A DNA stretch of 64,000 bases, taken from the NCBI RefSeq assembly GCF_002954225.1, contig NZ_PPTH01000009.1, forward strand, positions 1-64,000, read 5' to 3'. A program made the translations under genes and the position numbers. A model generated the notes under the pieces. The model saw only the letters and a program-made list of their open reading frames with translations. It was not told where the DNA came from and searched no databases. Source of the DNA: Arthrobacter ruber (GTDB taxonomy: Bacteria > Actinomycetota > Actinomycetes > Actinomycetales > Micrococcaceae). The stretch's first letter is position 1; every line of letters starts with the position of its first letter. This document shows positions 43,906-54,056 of this stretch, piece by piece.

Positions 43906-45759
43906 GTGTCACCCATGGCCCGCACCGCACCGGTGCCCGCCGCGACCGATCCGGCGATCATCAGGAACTTCTGCATCATCGCCCACATCGATCATGGAAA
44001 ATCCACGTTGGCCGACCGCATGCTCCAGCTCACGGGAGCCGTGGAGCAGCGGGACATGAAGGCGCAGTACCTCGACCGCATGGACATCGAGCGTGAGCGC
44101 GGCATCACGATCAAGTCGCAGGCCGTGCGCCTGCCGTGGGAGGTGGACGGCACCGCCTACGCGCTGAACATGATCGACACGCCGGGGCACGTCGACTTCA
44201 CCTACGAGGTGTCCCGCTCGCTCGCGGCCTGCGAGGGCGCCATCCTGCTCGTCGACGCGGCACAGGGCATCGAGGCGCAGACCCTCGCGAACCTGTACCT
44301 CGCGATGGAGAACAACCTCACGATCATCCCCGTGCTGAACAAGATCGACCTGCCGGCCGCCCAGCCCGAGAAGTACGCCGCGGAGCTCGCGAGCCTCATC
44401 GGCGGCGAGCCGGAGGACGTGCTGAAGGTGTCCGGCAAGACCGGCATGGGGGTCGAGGCCCTCATGGACAAGATCGTCCGCGACCTGCCCGCCCCCACCG
44501 GCAACCCCGACGCACCGGCCCGCGCCATGATCTTCGACTCGGTGTACGACACGTACCGGGGCGTCGTCACGTACGTGCGCGTCGTCGACGGCAAGCTCAG
44601 CCCCCGCGAGCGCATCCAGATGATGTCCACCCGGGCCAGCCACGAACTGCTCGAGATCGGCGTCAGCTCGCCCGAGCCGAAGCCGTCCAAGGGCCTCGGC
44701 GTGGGCGAGGTGGGCTATCTCATCACCGGCGTGAAGGACGTGCGCCAGTCGAAGGTCGGCGACACCGTCACCAACCTCGCCAAGCCCGCCGCGGAGTCGC
44801 TCGGCGGCTACCAGGACCCCAAGCCCATGGTCTTCTCCGGGCTCTACCCCCTCGACGGCACGGACTACCCCGTGCTGCGGGACGCCCTCGCGAAGTTCAC
44901 CCTGAACGACGCCGCCCTGGTGTACGAGCCGGAGACCTCCGCCGCGCTGGGCTTCGGCTTCCGCGTCGGCTTCCTCGGGCTGCTGCACCTCGAGATCACG
45001 CGTGAGCGCCTCGAGCGCGAGTACAACCTGGACCTGATCTCGACGGCGCCGAACGTCGAGTACGAGGTCACGCTCGAGGACAGGCGGACCCTCAAGGTCA
45101 CCAACCCGAGCGAGTACCCGGTGGGCAAGATCGCCGAGGTGCGCGAGCCCATGGTGTCCGCGACCATCCTCGCGCCGTCCGAGTTCGTGGGGGCGATCAT
45201 GGAGCTGTGCCAGCAGCGCCGCGGCGTGCTCGGGGGGATGGACTACCTCTCGGAGGACCGCGTCGAGATCCGCTACCGGTTGCCGCTGGCGGAGATCGTC
45301 TTCGACTTCTTCGACCTGCTGAAGTCCAAGACGCGCGGTTACGGCTCCCTGGACTGGAAGGCCGACGGCGACCAGGTGTCCGACCTCGTCAAGGTGGACA
45401 TCCTCCTGCAGGGCGAGCAGGTCGACGCCTTCAGCGCCATCACCCACCGCGAGAAGGCCTACGCCTATGGCGTCATGATGACGGGCAAGCTGCGCGAGCT
45501 CATCCCGCGCCAGCAGTTCGAGGTACCCATCCAGGCGGCCATCGGCGCCCGGATCATCGCGCGCGAGAGCATCCGGGCCATCCGCAAGGACGTCCTGGCC
45601 AAGTGCTACGGCGGAGACATCACCCGCAAGCGCAAGCTCCTCGAGAAGCAGAAGGAGGGCAAGAAGCGCATGAAGATGGTGGGCCGCGTCGAGGTGCCCC
45701 AGGAAGCGTTCATCGCCGCCCTGTCCTCCGACGAGTCGAAGGACAAAGCCAAGAAGTGA
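43906..45759 (+). CDS. lepA: elongation factor 4 (LepA)
   Basis: Ribosome-bound GTPase thought to assist 30S assembly or back-translocation. It has 617 residues. The G-domain motifs are [10 protein letters not shown] (G1), RGITIK (G2), DTPGHVDF (G3) and NKIDLP (G4). The C-terminal LepA-specific domain has the [15 protein letters not shown] and [24 protein letters not shown] segments (written here in part: [14 protein letters not shown]). GTG at 43906 follows GTGAGGA; an ATG three codons later is possible. lepA-hemW is a common pair. Confidence 0.95.
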   Translation: MSPMARTAPVPAATDPAIIRNFCIIAHIDHGKSTLADRMLQLTGAVEQRDMKAQYLDRMDIERERGITIKSQAVRLPWEVDGTAYALNMIDTPGHVDFTYEVSRSLAACEGAILLVDAAQGIEAQTLANLYLAMENNLTIIPVLNKIDLPAAQPEKYAAELASLIGGEPEDVLKVSGKTGMGVEALMDKIVRDLPAPTGNPDAPARAMIFDSVYDTYRGVVTYVRVVDGKLSPRERIQMMSTRASHELLEIGVSSPEPKPSKGLGVGEVGYLITGVKDVRQSKVGDTVTNLAKPAAESLGGYQDPKPMVFSGLYPLDGTDYPVLRDALAKFTLNDAALVYEPETSAALGFGFRVGFLGLLHLEITRERLEREYNLDLISTAPNVEYEVTLEDRRTLKVTNPSEYPVGKIAEVREPMVSATILAPSEFVGAIMELCQQRRGVLGGMDYLSEDRVEIRYRLPLAEIVFDFFDLLKSKTRGYGSLDWKADGDQVSDLVKVDILLQGEQVDAFSAITHREKAYAYGVMMTGKLRELIPRQQFEVPIQAAIGARIIARESIRAIRKDVLAKCYGGDITRKRKLLEKQKEGKKRMKMVGRVEVPQEAFIAALSSDESKDKAKK

Positions 45760-45789
45760 CCCGGTACGGAACCCACGGGACTGGTCCGC

Positions 45790-47019
45790 ATGCCTAGCGC
45801 GCTGCCGCTCGGCCTGCCCGCGCCCGACGACGGCCTCCTGCCGCCCGACGCCGCGGACGGGGCGGACGGACGTGACTTCTGCCTCTACGTCCACATCCCG
45901 TTCTGCGCGGTGCGGTGTGGCTACTGCGACTTCAACACCTACACGGCCACGGAACTGGGCGGGGGTGCGTCGCAGGACGCCTACGCCGGATCGGTGCTCG
46001 CGGAGATCGGCCTCGGAGCCCGCGTCCTGGAATCCTCCGGGTTGCCGGCCCGGCCGCTGTCCACCGTGTTCTTCGGCGGCGGCACCCCGACCCTTCTCCC
46101 CGCGGAGGACCTCGCCTCGATCCTGCGGGCCGCACGCTCGACGTGGGGGTTCGCACCCGACGCGGAGGTCACCACCGAGGCCAATCCCGACTCCGTCACC
46201 CCGGAATCGCTGCGCATCCTGCGGGACGCCGGCTTCACCCGCGTGTCCTTCGGCATGCAGTCCGCGGTGCCCCACGTCCTCGCGGTACTCGATCGCACCC
46301 ACGCTCCCGAGCGCGTCCCGCAGGCCGTGCAGTGGGCGCGGGACGCCGGGCTGAACGTGAGCCTGGACCTGATCTACGGCACCCCGGGGGAGTCGCTGGA
46401 GGACTGGCGCACCACCCTGGCCACCGCCCTGTCCTACGGCCCCGACCACATCTCCGCCTACGCACTGATCATCGAGGACGGCACGCGCCTCGCCTCGCGC
46501 ATCCGGCGCGGCCAGGTACCGCCCATCGACGACGACGACCACGCGGACAAGTACGCCCTCGCCGAGGAGATGCTGACGGCGGACGGCCTGCACTGGTACG
46601 AGGTGAGCAACTGGGCCAGGACCCCCGCTGACGCGTGCCGGCACAACCTCGCGTACTGGCGCGGGAGCGACTGGTGGGGTGCCGGCCCCGGCGCGCACTC
46701 GCACGTCGGTGGTACGCGCTGGTGGAACGTCAAGCACCCGCGGCCCTACGCCGACGCGCTCGGCGCCGGGCGGTCACCGGCCGCGGGGCGCGAGATCCTC
46801 TCGGCGGGGGACCGCTACGTGGAGGACGTGATGCTGCGCGTGCGGCTGCGCGAGGGGCTTCCCACGCAGTCCCTGACATCGACGGGCCGCAGGGCGGTCG
46901 CCGGCCTGATCGCCGACGGGCTGGTGGATCCGGCCGCGGCCTTCGCGGGGCGCGTCGTCCTGACGCTCCACGGCAGGCTGCTCGCCGACGCCGTCGTCCG
47001 GCGGCTGCTGCCGGACTGA
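45790..47019 (+). CDS. hemW: radical SAM protein HemW (HemN-like)
   Basis: 409-residue radical SAM protein. The cluster motif is HIPFCAVRCGYCDF (CxxxCxxC, residues about 37-46), followed by FFGGGTPTLL. SFGMQS and DLIYGTPGESLEDW are HemW-type. HemW proteins bind heme and are regarded as heme chaperones rather than coproporphyrinogen oxidases; older annotations name them HemN. A 28-residue Asp/Ala/Leu-rich N-terminus precedes the fold. It ends 10 bp from the convergent DUF4870 gene. Confidence 0.92.
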   Translation: MPSALPLGLPAPDDGLLPPDAADGADGRDFCLYVHIPFCAVRCGYCDFNTYTATELGGGASQDAYAGSVLAEIGLGARVLESSGLPARPLSTVFFGGGTPTLLPAEDLASILRAARSTWGFAPDAEVTTEANPDSVTPESLRILRDAGFTRVSFGMQSAVPHVLAVLDRTHAPERVPQAVQWARDAGLNVSLDLIYGTPGESLEDWRTTLATALSYGPDHISAYALIIEDGTRLASRIRRGQVPPIDDDDHADKYALAEEMLTADGLHWYEVSNWARTPADACRHNLAYWRGSDWWGAGPGAHSHVGGTRWWNVKHPRPYADALGAGRSPAAGREILSAGDRYVEDVMLRVRLREGLPTQSLTSTGRRAVAGLIADGLVDPAAAFAGRVVLTLHGRLLADAVVRRLLPD

Positions 47020-47029
47020 GGGCCTCCGC

Positions 47030-47446
47030 TCAGCGGATCAGGCGCAGGTTCAGGGCGTACCGGTAGGGCCGCCCACGGTTCACCTGGATTCCCGCGTTGA
47101 CCGAGAAGACCGTGATCGTGACCCAGATGAGCGCGTTCACGACGGCGAACACGCCGCCGATCTCCGGTACGAGCGACAGGAGCCAGGCGACCAGCGCGAG
47201 GAGCGTGGGCGGGAGCGTGAAGTTCAGTGCCTCCTTGGACTCCTGGGCGGTGAAGGGCCCACGGTCCTGGAAGATGAGGTAGATCAGCAGCGACGGGATG
47301 AATCCCAGGATCCCGCCGAAGTGCGCCAGCGTGGCGAACTGGCGGTCCTCGGAGGCCGTCAGGGGCAGGGCGTTCGCCGGCGTGCCTTCGAACGCGGACT
47401 GGGACGCTCCCCGCCCGTGGTGCTGGTGGTCGGCGGTGTTGGACAA
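47030..47446 (-). CDS. DUF4870 membrane protein
   Basis: 138 residues with a His/Gln-rich N-terminus (about 30 residues) and three hydrophobic segments. ATLAHFGGILGFIPSLLIYL, the QESKEALNF stretch and the C-terminal NRGRPYRY are characteristic of DUF4870, a Tic20-like family without a proven role. The TTG at 47446 is preceded by AAAGGA and gives the usual product length; no closer ATG exists. Confidence 0.8.
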   Translation of the reverse strand: MSNTADHQHHGRGASQSAFEGTPANALPLTASEDRQFATLAHFGGILGFIPSLLIYLIFQDRGPFTAQESKEALNFTLPPTLLALVAWLLSLVPEIGGVFAVVNALIWVTITVFSVNAGIQVNRGRPYRYALNLRLIR

Positions 47447-47526
47447 CTTCGATTCCTTTGCTGGCTGACGGAGACTCTTCCCCCGGAGCCAGTTCCAAGG
47501 ATACGTGGCGGCCGGGACGGGATGGT

Positions 47527-48378
47527 TCAGGCGCGGCGCGGGGGAGCGGTGAGGAAGTCGATGACCTCCTCGACCCGTCCCAGCAGCGAGGGTTCCAGGT
47601 CCGCATAGGTGCTGACGCCGGCGAGGATGCGCTTCCACCCGTGGGCGACGGCGGCCTGGTCGTGGTGCGGCCAGCCGAGGCCGGCGAGGATGCCGGTCTT
47701 CCAGTCCTGGTGCCGGGGGACCACGGGCCAGGCCTCCAGGCCCAGCGCGGCGGGCTTCACAGCCTGCCAGACGTCGACGTAGGGGTGCCCGACGATCAGG
47801 ACATGGCTGCGGGCGCCGGGCACGGTCATCGCCTGCTGGGCGATCCGGGACTCCTTGGTCCCGGGCAGCAGGTGGTCGACCAGGATCCCGAGCCTGCGCT
47901 CCGGCCCCGGCCCGAATGCACGGATGGCGCCCTCGAGGTCGTTGACGCCGTGCAACGGCTCGACGACGATCCCCTCCAGCCGGAGGTCGTCGCCCCACAC
48001 CTTCTCCACCAGTTCGGCGTCGTGCTGTCCCTCGACCCAGATCCTGCTCGCACGTGCCGTCCTCGCCCGGGCGCCGTCGACCTTCACGGAACCGGAGGCG
48101 GTACGGGTCGACGACGGCGCGGCGCGGACGGCCGGGGCGACGACGTGCACGGGCTCACCGTCGAGGAGGAATCCGTGGCCGAGCCGGAAGGTGCGCGTCT
48201 TGCCGCGGCGGTCCTCGAGCACCATCACGTGGAGTCCGCCGGACTTCTCGACGCGGACCACCGCTCCGACGAAGCCGCTCTGGACGTCCTCGAGGACCAT
48301 GTCCTTCTGCACCGGCACGTCGGGCAGGTCGACCCGCTTCGGAGCCGCGATGTCCTGTGCTCCCCAGCCGTACTCCAT
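47527..48378 (-). CDS. DUF3097 family protein
   Basis: 283-residue soluble protein conserved across actinobacteria, without a known function. An N-terminal beta-rich part (LEDVQSGFVGAVVRVEKSGG) precedes WVEGQHDAELVEKVWGDDLR, which resembles a Toprim-like strand-turn with acidic residues. ILVDHLLPGTKESRIA and the HVLIVGHPYVDVW stretch follow. A nucleic-acid role is a guess from that resemblance. ATG at 48378 with GGGAAGGA; it is divergent from hrcA. Confidence 0.8.
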   Translation of the reverse strand: MEYGWGAQDIAAPKRVDLPDVPVQKDMVLEDVQSGFVGAVVRVEKSGGLHVMVLEDRRGKTRTFRLGHGFLLDGEPVHVVAPAVRAAPSSTRTASGSVKVDGARARTARASRIWVEGQHDAELVEKVWGDDLRLEGIVVEPLHGVNDLEGAIRAFGPGPERRLGILVDHLLPGTKESRIAQQAMTVPGARSHVLIVGHPYVDVWQAVKPAALGLEAWPVVPRHQDWKTGILAGLGWPHHDQAAVAHGWKRILAGVSTYADLEPSLLGRVEEVIDFLTAPPRRA

Positions 48379-48458
48379 GCCAGCGCGTCCTTCCCGCAAG
48401 GGCTGCGGCGGTCTGCCGCGGCCCGGGATCCCAATGCTAACAATCGCCTCGGACGTAC

Positions 48459-48464
48459 TAGACT
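48459..48464 (+). promoter_or_regulatory. -10 box of hrcA
   Basis: TAGACT, ending on the first base of the CIRCE element, so repressor binding would cover the start site (near 48471). Confidence 0.55.
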
Positions 48465-48490
48465 TGGCACTTGGGTGTGTCGAGTGCTAA
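48464..48490 (+). promoter_or_regulatory. CIRCE operator (HrcA-binding)
   Basis: TTGGCACTT-N9-GAGTGCTAA. The right arm is the exact CIRCE consensus, and the left arm has two changes from TTAGCACTC. A further half-site-like CAATGCTAA lies at 48432-48440. CIRCE is the heat-shock operator bound by HrcA, the product of the next gene, so hrcA-dnaJ should be autoregulated. Confidence 0.85.
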
Positions 48491-48550
48491 CCGCGCCGGG
48501 CCACCCCCCGAGCCGTGCTCGTCAGGAACAGACCCGGAGGTGACACAGGA

Positions 48551-49564
48551 ATGAGTGAACCGCGACGCCTGGAGGTGCTCCGGGCCATCGTCGAGGACTA
48601 CGTCCACTCCCGGGAGCCGGTCGGCTCCAAGGCCTTGGTGGACCGCCACCAGCTGGGCGTGTCATCCGCCACCATCCGCAACGACATGGCCGTCCTCGAG
48701 GAGGAGGGCCTGATCGCCGCTCCCCACACCAGTTCGGGCCGGATCCCCACGGACAAGGGCTACCGCCTGTTCGTCGACCGTATCTCCGAGGTGAAGCCGC
48801 TCTCCGCTCCCGAGAAGAAGGCCATCCAGACACTCCTGGAGGGCGCCGACGATCTCGACGACGTCATGGACCGGACCGTCCGGCTGCTCGCGCAGCTCAC
48901 GAACCAGGTCGCCGTCGTGCAGTTCCCGCGGGTGGGCGGTGCGTCCGTCCGGCACATCGAGTTCGTGCTGCTCGCCCCGCAGCAGATCCTGGTGGTCCTG
49001 ATCGCCAGCAACGGCACCGTGCAGCAGCGCATCGTCAGGACCGCGGCCGAGATCCAGGAGGCGGAGCTCGCCGAGCTCCGCCAGCGCATCCTGTCCGCGG
49101 TGTCCGGCGTGAAGCTGGCGGCGCTGCCGGCCGAGCTCGGGGTCGCGCAGTCGCAACTGCCCGGCGCGCTGAGGGCGCACGGGGGTACGATCGTACGGGC
49201 GCTGGAGCAGCTCGCTGGAGTGGGCCGGGACGACCGGATCCTGCTGGCCGGGACCGCCAACCTCGCGCGCTCCACCGGGGACTTCCCGCTGAGCATCGGG
49301 CCGATCCTCGAGGCCCTCGAGGAGCAGGTGGTCATGCTGAGGCTGCTGTCCGAGATGGAGTACGACGCCCGGGGCATCTCGGTGCGGATCGGGAGCGAGA
49401 ATCCCTACGGCGGGCTGTCGGAGGCCTCGGTCGTGGCGACCGGGTACGGTCCGGGTGCCGGGGCGAAGCTCGGGGTCCTCGGGCCCACCCGCATGGACTA
49501 TCCGACCACGATGGCCGCCGTGCGCGCCGTCGCCCGCTACCTCTCGAGGATCCTCGAGGAGTGA
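48551..49564 (+). CDS. hrcA: heat-inducible transcriptional repressor HrcA
   Basis: Represses CIRCE-controlled chaperone genes; folding with GroEL makes it heat-sensitive in known systems. It has 337 residues. An N-terminal winged helix (RLEVLRAIVEDYVHSREPVGSKALVDRH, shown in part: REPVGSKAL) and SSATIRNDMAVLEEEGLI lead into a GAF-like domain. NPYGGLSEASVVATGYG is close to the C-terminal signature, and GPTRMDYPTTMAAVRAV ends it. ATG at 48551 with GGAGG upstream; the frame is open 12 codons earlier but without a site. Confidence 0.96.
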   Translation: MSEPRRLEVLRAIVEDYVHSREPVGSKALVDRHQLGVSSATIRNDMAVLEEEGLIAAPHTSSGRIPTDKGYRLFVDRISEVKPLSAPEKKAIQTLLEGADDLDDVMDRTVRLLAQLTNQVAVVQFPRVGGASVRHIEFVLLAPQQILVVLIASNGTVQQRIVRTAAEIQEAELAELRQRILSAVSGVKLAALPAELGVAQSQLPGALRAHGGTIVRALEQLAGVGRDDRILLAGTANLARSTGDFPLSIGPILEALEEQVVMLRLLSEMEYDARGISVRIGSENPYGGLSEASVVATGYGPGAGAKLGVLGPTRMDYPTTMAAVRAVARYLSRILEE

Positions 49565-49656
49565 GCGGGAGCGCCTCCGGACGCCGGGGCATGTCGCGCC
49601 GGTCCAGCGGGCGAGCAGAAGACAGAGAAGTTTCCAACAGGAAGTGATGTGCACGA

Positions 49657-50787
49657 GTGAGTAATCACTATGAGGTCCTCGGTGTGGCGCAGGGCGCGAC
49701 CGCGGAGGAGATCAAGAAGGCGTACCGCAAGCTGGCCCGCAGGCTCCACCCGGACGTGAACACCGGGGAGGACGCCGCCGACGAGTTCAAGCGCGTCACG
49801 CACGCCTACGAGGTGCTCTCGGATCCGCAGAAGCGCCGGATCTACGACACGACGGGCAACGAGAACGGCAACGACAACGGGTACGGGGCGGGTTACTCCG
49901 GGTCCGGGTTCGCGTTCCAGGACATCTTCGAGACCTTCTTCGGCGGTGGGGGCCAGCAGGCCGGCACCCCCACCAGGACGCGCCGCGGGCAGGACGCCCT
50001 CATCAACGTGCGGATCGACCTCAAGGACGCCGTGTTCGGCGCCAACAAGAAGATCGAGGTGGACACCGCGGAGGTGTGCCCCACGTGCGACGGCACCTGC
50101 TGCCAGCCCGGGACATCCGTGCGCACCTGCGACATCTGCGGCGGGTCCGGCCAGGTCCAGCGCGCCGTGCGCTCGATCCTCGGCCAGGTCATGACGAGTG
50201 CCCCCTGCGGTACCTGCCAGGGCTACGGCACCGTGATCCCGAGCCCCTGCCACGAGTGCAGCGGCGAGGGCCGCATCCGGGCGCGCCGCACCCTGACCAT
50301 CAAGGTCCCCGCCGGCGTGGGCACCGGCACGCGCATCCAGCTGGCCGGACAGGGCGAGGCCGGCATCGCCGGCGGCCCCCAGGGCGATCTCTACGTGGAG
50401 ATCCGTGTCAACACCGACTCGACGTTCCTGCGGGACGGCGACGACCTGCACGTGACGCTCAGCGTCCCCATGACGGCTGCCGCGCTCGGCACCAGCGTGC
50501 ACCTCGACACGTACGACGGCGACCAGGAGCTCGAGATCAAGCCCGGCACGCAGTCCGGCGAGATCCTGACGCTGCGCGGCCTCGGTGTCACCCACCTCCG
50601 GAGCCAGGGCAGGGGGGACCTGCGGGTCCACCTCAACGTCGAGACGCCGCGGAACGTCGACCACCAGCAGGAGGAACTCCTGCGCAGGCTCGCGGAGCTG
50701 CGCGGCGAGGAGTACACCGACGGCCAGCTCGCCAGCAGCGGGTCCGGGGTGTTCGCGCGCCTCCGGGAGCGCCTCGGGAACCGCTGA
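49657..50787 (+). CDS. dnaJ: chaperone DnaJ (type I)
   Basis: Hsp40 cochaperone of DnaK. It has 376 residues. The J domain (1-70) has HPD at 31-33; a short G/F-rich linker (GYSGSGFAF) follows. The zinc domain (about 140-215) has four cysteine pairs: [24 protein letters not shown] and CHECSGEG. The first lacks the usual final glycine (GTC in place of GxG). C-terminal beta domains complete it. GTG start; the arrangement hrcA-dnaJ-rsmE is common. Probably the second DnaJ of the genome (DnaJ2), since dnaK is absent here. Confidence 0.95.
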   Translation: MSNHYEVLGVAQGATAEEIKKAYRKLARRLHPDVNTGEDAADEFKRVTHAYEVLSDPQKRRIYDTTGNENGNDNGYGAGYSGSGFAFQDIFETFFGGGGQQAGTPTRTRRGQDALINVRIDLKDAVFGANKKIEVDTAEVCPTCDGTCCQPGTSVRTCDICGGSGQVQRAVRSILGQVMTSAPCGTCQGYGTVIPSPCHECSGEGRIRARRTLTIKVPAGVGTGTRIQLAGQGEAGIAGGPQGDLYVEIRVNTDSTFLRDGDDLHVTLSVPMTAAALGTSVHLDTYDGDQELEIKPGTQSGEILTLRGLGVTHLRSQGRGDLRVHLNVETPRNVDHQQEELLRRLAELRGEEYTDGQLASSGSGVFARLRERLGNR

Positions 50788-50789
50788 GC

Positions 50790-51557
50790 GTGACGCGTCC
50801 CCTCTTCTTCGGCCCCGGTGAGGCCGTCCGTTCGGCCGTACCCGGCAGCGTCTTCGTCCTCGGCGGGGACGAGGGCCGGCACGCGGCCACCGTGCGGCGC
50901 CTCACCGCGGGCGAGCGTATCGACGTCTCGGACGGCGCCGGCTACCGGATCGGCGGGGTGATCGCCGCCGTGGGCACCGGGACGGTCGAGCTCGACGTCG
51001 AGACCGCGGGCCAGGAGCCGGCGCCGCGGCACCGCCTCGTGCTCGTACAGGCCCTGGCGAAGGGCGGCCGCGACGAGCAGGCCGTCGAGTCGGCCACCGA
51101 GCTCGGCGTCGACGCCGTGGTGCCGTGGCACGCCGAGCGGAGCATCGTGCGCTGGCGTGGCGACAAGGCCGAGAAGGGACGGCAGAAGTGGGTCTCGCTC
51201 GTCGCTGCGGCGGCGAAGCAGTCCCGCCGGTCGTTCGTCCCCGAGGTGCACGCCGTGATGGACACCACCCGGCTCGCGGCGTGGGCCGCGTCGGTGGACC
51301 GCATGCTGGTGCTCCACGAGGACGCGGACGCCTCGCTCGCCGACCGGATGGCGGTACTCCGTGACTCCGGCGCGCTGGAGGTGCCGACGTCGACCGCCGT
51401 GCTGGTGGGACCGGAGGGCGGCATCAGTGATGCGGAGCTCGGGAAACTGCGGGCCGTCGGGGCGGGCACGGCGCGCCTCGGACCGCACGTCCTGCGGTCC
51501 TCGTCCGCCGGGCCGGCCGCGCTCGTCCTGCTGAACCACCTGCTCGACCGCTGGTAG
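50790..51557 (+). CDS. rsmE: 16S rRNA (uracil-1498-N3)-methyltransferase
   Basis: SPOUT-fold methyltransferase that modifies U1498 of 16S rRNA. It has 255 residues. An N-terminal PUA-like part (FVLGGDEGRHAATVRRL) is followed by a knotted SAM domain with LVLVQALAKGGRDEQAVESA, VGPEGGISDAEL and LGPHVLRSSSAGPAAL. GTG at 50790 begins two bases after the dnaJ stop, so the genes are co-transcribed with hrcA-dnaJ. Confidence 0.93.
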   Translation: MTRPLFFGPGEAVRSAVPGSVFVLGGDEGRHAATVRRLTAGERIDVSDGAGYRIGGVIAAVGTGTVELDVETAGQEPAPRHRLVLVQALAKGGRDEQAVESATELGVDAVVPWHAERSIVRWRGDKAEKGRQKWVSLVAAAAKQSRRSFVPEVHAVMDTTRLAAWAASVDRMLVLHEDADASLADRMAVLRDSGALEVPTSTAVLVGPEGGISDAELGKLRAVGAGTARLGPHVLRSSSAGPAALVLLNHLLDRW

Positions 51558-51589
51558 CCGATGGTGCCCGGGCCGGCACCCGGCACGGG

Positions 51590-52573
51590 CTAGCGGACGA
51601 CGACGGTCTTGGAGTCCTGCGCCTCGCCGTCGCCTGCAGGGACGGACACCGTGATCGCGTAGCGGCCGGGAGGCAGTGTCACGGAGAAGGAGTAGGCGCC
51701 GTCCCCGGGCATGATGTCCACCGACCCGTCCCGGAACAGCTCGGCGTCTCCCGAGCCGTCGCCCAGGCCGTCCACCTGGCGGTCGATGCGCCAGTCCACC
51801 GACTCCTCGGAGGAGGGCCCCACCCCGTGGACGATCAGGCCTGCCGTATCGGCCTCGACGTCCTGCTGGGGATCGATGATCCAGACGGGAGCGAGCGTGG
51901 CGGTATCCCGCGTCCATTCACCGGTGAGGTCCACGGAATCGAAGGCGCGGAAGCCGGACGCCCCGTCGACGAGGACGACGACGGAGCTCGATTCGCCGCC
52001 GGGGATCAGGCCTGCGTTCGAGGCCGCCGCCGTCGCCGTGTAGACCAGCTGCTGGAGGGCCAGGCGGGCGTCGTCCTCGCCGAGGCTCCCACCGAACGCG
52101 TCCGAGGAGATGTCGAGGGTGATCACGTTCTTGGTGGAGATCGCCGAGCGTACGCTCGAGGCGTCCTGCCACGGCGACCGGTAGTCGGGGTCCAGCGGTT
52201 CGCCTGCGGACATGAGCCGGACGGCGTCGGCGATCGGGTCGCCCGAGGACTCCTCCGGGGTCGGCAGGAACTCGCGGAACAGACGCCCGGATCCGTCGAC
52301 GTCCGCGACCCAGTACACCGGCAGCAGCGCCGGCGCGGCAGCGGCCCCGGCCGTGGCGTCCCGCGACTCGATCGTGGCGTCGGACGACGGGTCCGTGGGC
52401 GTCCCGGTGGCCGCCGTGAGGGGCCCCGTGATGGACGCCGTCGGCGCGGTGCCCGGCAGCAGCCCCGTGTTCGGGAGGACGAAGACACTACTGGCGACGA
52501 GCACGCTGCCCGACGCCAGGAGGATCCCCCGCAGTCCCAGGCGGCTCTTCTTCAGGGGGTCGTGCTCACTCAT
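51590..52573 (-). CDS. GerMN-domain secreted/membrane-anchored protein
   Basis: 327 residues. A short cytosolic start (MSEHDPLKKSRLGLRG) is followed by one hydrophobic helix (about 17-40), so it is anchored or secreted. A Thr/Ser/Pro/Ala linker, a GerMN-like domain (about 85-215; LPVYWVADVDGSGRLFREFLP opens it) and a C-terminal immunoglobulin-like domain resembling Gmad2 follow. Such proteins in non-sporulating actinobacteria have unknown roles at the cell envelope. The ATG at 52573 has GGAAGGGGG upstream; convergent with rsmE. Confidence 0.7.
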   Translation of the reverse strand: MSEHDPLKKSRLGLRGILLASGSVLVASSVFVLPNTGLLPGTAPTASITGPLTAATGTPTDPSSDATIESRDATAGAAAAPALLPVYWVADVDGSGRLFREFLPTPEESSGDPIADAVRLMSAGEPLDPDYRSPWQDASSVRSAISTKNVITLDISSDAFGGSLGEDDARLALQQLVYTATAAASNAGLIPGGESSSVVVLVDGASGFRAFDSVDLTGEWTRDTATLAPVWIIDPQQDVEADTAGLIVHGVGPSSEESVDWRIDRQVDGLGDGSGDAELFRDGSVDIMPGDGAYSFSVTLPPGRYAITVSVPAGDGEAQDSKTVVVR

Positions 52574-53021
52574 GCCGGCCCCCTTCCGTTGGGCGCGCGC
52601 AGGCGCGTCGATCGCTCGAGTCTCCGCGGCTCGCCACCTCGATCGCTGGATCGGAGCGGGCACGGACGGCCGGCTGCTTCCGCCGGGCCGGATTCAGCTT
52701 GGCACAGGGCGGGGGAGCCCAACCCCACGAATCCGCGCACCCGGCAGGACTGAAACCTGATCGATACGAAGCCGTTGCGCATTCGCGATGAAACGTGGGC
52801 TCCGTCCCGCGTCCGGGCGGGGTGGCTCCGGAGGGGCCGGGCCGGCGGGAATCAAGGCCCCTGTGTCCGTGTTGACGAAAAGGGGCATGGCGTAGCATGG
52901 ACATCTCTGCCATTCTCTTGCTGCGGCCCGCTCCAGCGGGGCAGGATCAGTGCCCGGCAGACCACTTGACGCTGGTACGACTACTCGAACGAGGGGCGAT
53001 CGAAGGCCGGACGGCCGAGCT
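52574..53021. other. 448-bp divergent intergenic region before phoH
   Basis: No gene-like reading frame is convincing here. It holds the ribosome site of the GerMN gene on the minus strand, a 9-bp direct repeat TCGATCGCT (52608-52616 and 52639-52647) and the probable phoH promoter. GC content appears somewhat lower around 52750-52900 than in genes. Confidence 0.6.
52872..52898 (+). promoter_or_regulatory. probable phoH promoter
   Basis: TTGACG (52872-52877), 15-nt spacer, TAGCAT (52893-52898). The boxes are good but the spacer is short. The start near 52905 would leave a leader of about 117 nt. Confidence 0.5.
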
Positions 53022-54056
53022 ATGAGCGAATCTTCAACAGGCATCAACGCGGCAGGACTGGACACCAGGACGTTCGTCTTCGACTCGACGGAGCAGATGG
53101 TGCAGGCACTCGGCTCGAACGACGAGGCCCTCCGGCTGATCGAGGATTCGTTTCCCGGCATCGGCCTCCAGGCGAGGGGCAACGAGCTGACGATCACCGG
53201 TCCGTCGGCGGACGTCCTGCGCACCGAGCGGCTCGTCGGCGAGATCCAGACCATGGCCACCAACAACGCGACCGTCTCACCCCAGGTCCTCGAGCAGTTG
53301 GTGACCATGCTCAAGACGCAGAGCGCCGCCAGGCCCTCGGAGGTCCTGTCCGTCAACATCCTCACCTCCCGCGGCAAGACGATCCGCCCCAAGACGCTCA
53401 ACCAGAGCACCTACGTGGATGCGATCGACCGCAACACCATCGTGTTCGGGATCGGCCCGGCGGGTACCGGCAAGACCTACCTCGCGATGGCGAAGGCGGT
53501 GCAGGCGCTGCAGCAGAAGGAGGTCAACCGGATCATCCTCACGCGGCCCGCCGTCGAGGCCGGGGAGCGGCTGGGCTTCCTGCCCGGGACGCTCAACGAC
53601 AAGATCGACCCCTACCTGCGCCCGCTGTACGACGCCCTGCACGACATGATGGACCCCGACTCCATCCCGCGCCTGATGGCGGCCGGCACCATCGAGGTGG
53701 CACCGCTCGCGTACATGCGCGGCCGGACGCTGAACGACGCCTTCATCATCCTCGACGAGGCGCAGAACACGACGCCCGAGCAGATGAAGATGTTCCTCAC
53801 GCGCCTCGGCTTCGGCTCGAAGATGGTGGTCACCGGCGACATCACCCAGGTGGACCTCCCCGGCGGGACGAGTTCCGGGCTCCGGATCGTCAGCGAGATC
53901 CTCCGCGGCGTCGACGACGTCTACTTCAGCGAGCTCGACGCCACCGACGTCGTCCGCCACCGGCTCGTGGGTGACATCGTGTCCGCCTACAGCGCCTGGG
54001 ACGAGGAGCAGCGCGCCTCGCAGGCGCGCACCGGCCGCCCGGTGGCGACCCGATGA
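53022..54056 (+). CDS. phoH: PhoH-like ATPase
   Basis: P-loop ATPase of the PhoH family, linked with RNA metabolism and usually next to ybeY. The protein has 344 residues. A small N-terminal domain (about 1-110) precedes the ATPase core with Walker A GPAGTGKT (145-152), [18 protein letters not shown], a Walker [10 protein letters not shown] and a GDITQVDLP sensor segment. The ATG at 53022 is taken because the product starts as in homologues; the frame continues 24 codons upstream without a ribosome site. Confidence 0.93.
   Translation: MSESSTGINAAGLDTRTFVFDSTEQMVQALGSNDEALRLIEDSFPGIGLQARGNELTITGPSADVLRTERLVGEIQTMATNNATVSPQVLEQLVTMLKTQSAARPSEVLSVNILTSRGKTIRPKTLNQSTYVDAIDRNTIVFGIGPAGTGKTYLAMAKAVQALQQKEVNRIILTRPAVEAGERLGFLPGTLNDKIDPYLRPLYDALHDMMDPDSIPRLMAAGTIEVAPLAYMRGRTLNDAFIILDEAQNTTPEQMKMFLTRLGFGSKMVVTGDITQVDLPGGTSSGLRIVSEILRGVDDVYFSELDATDVVRHRLVGDIVSAYSAWDEEQRASQARTGRPVATR

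Noticed and set aside
52608..52647. Direct repeat TCGATCGCT as a regulatory pair
   Set aside because: Short, palindrome-like (contains CGATCG), and in a region without other signals; chance is likely.
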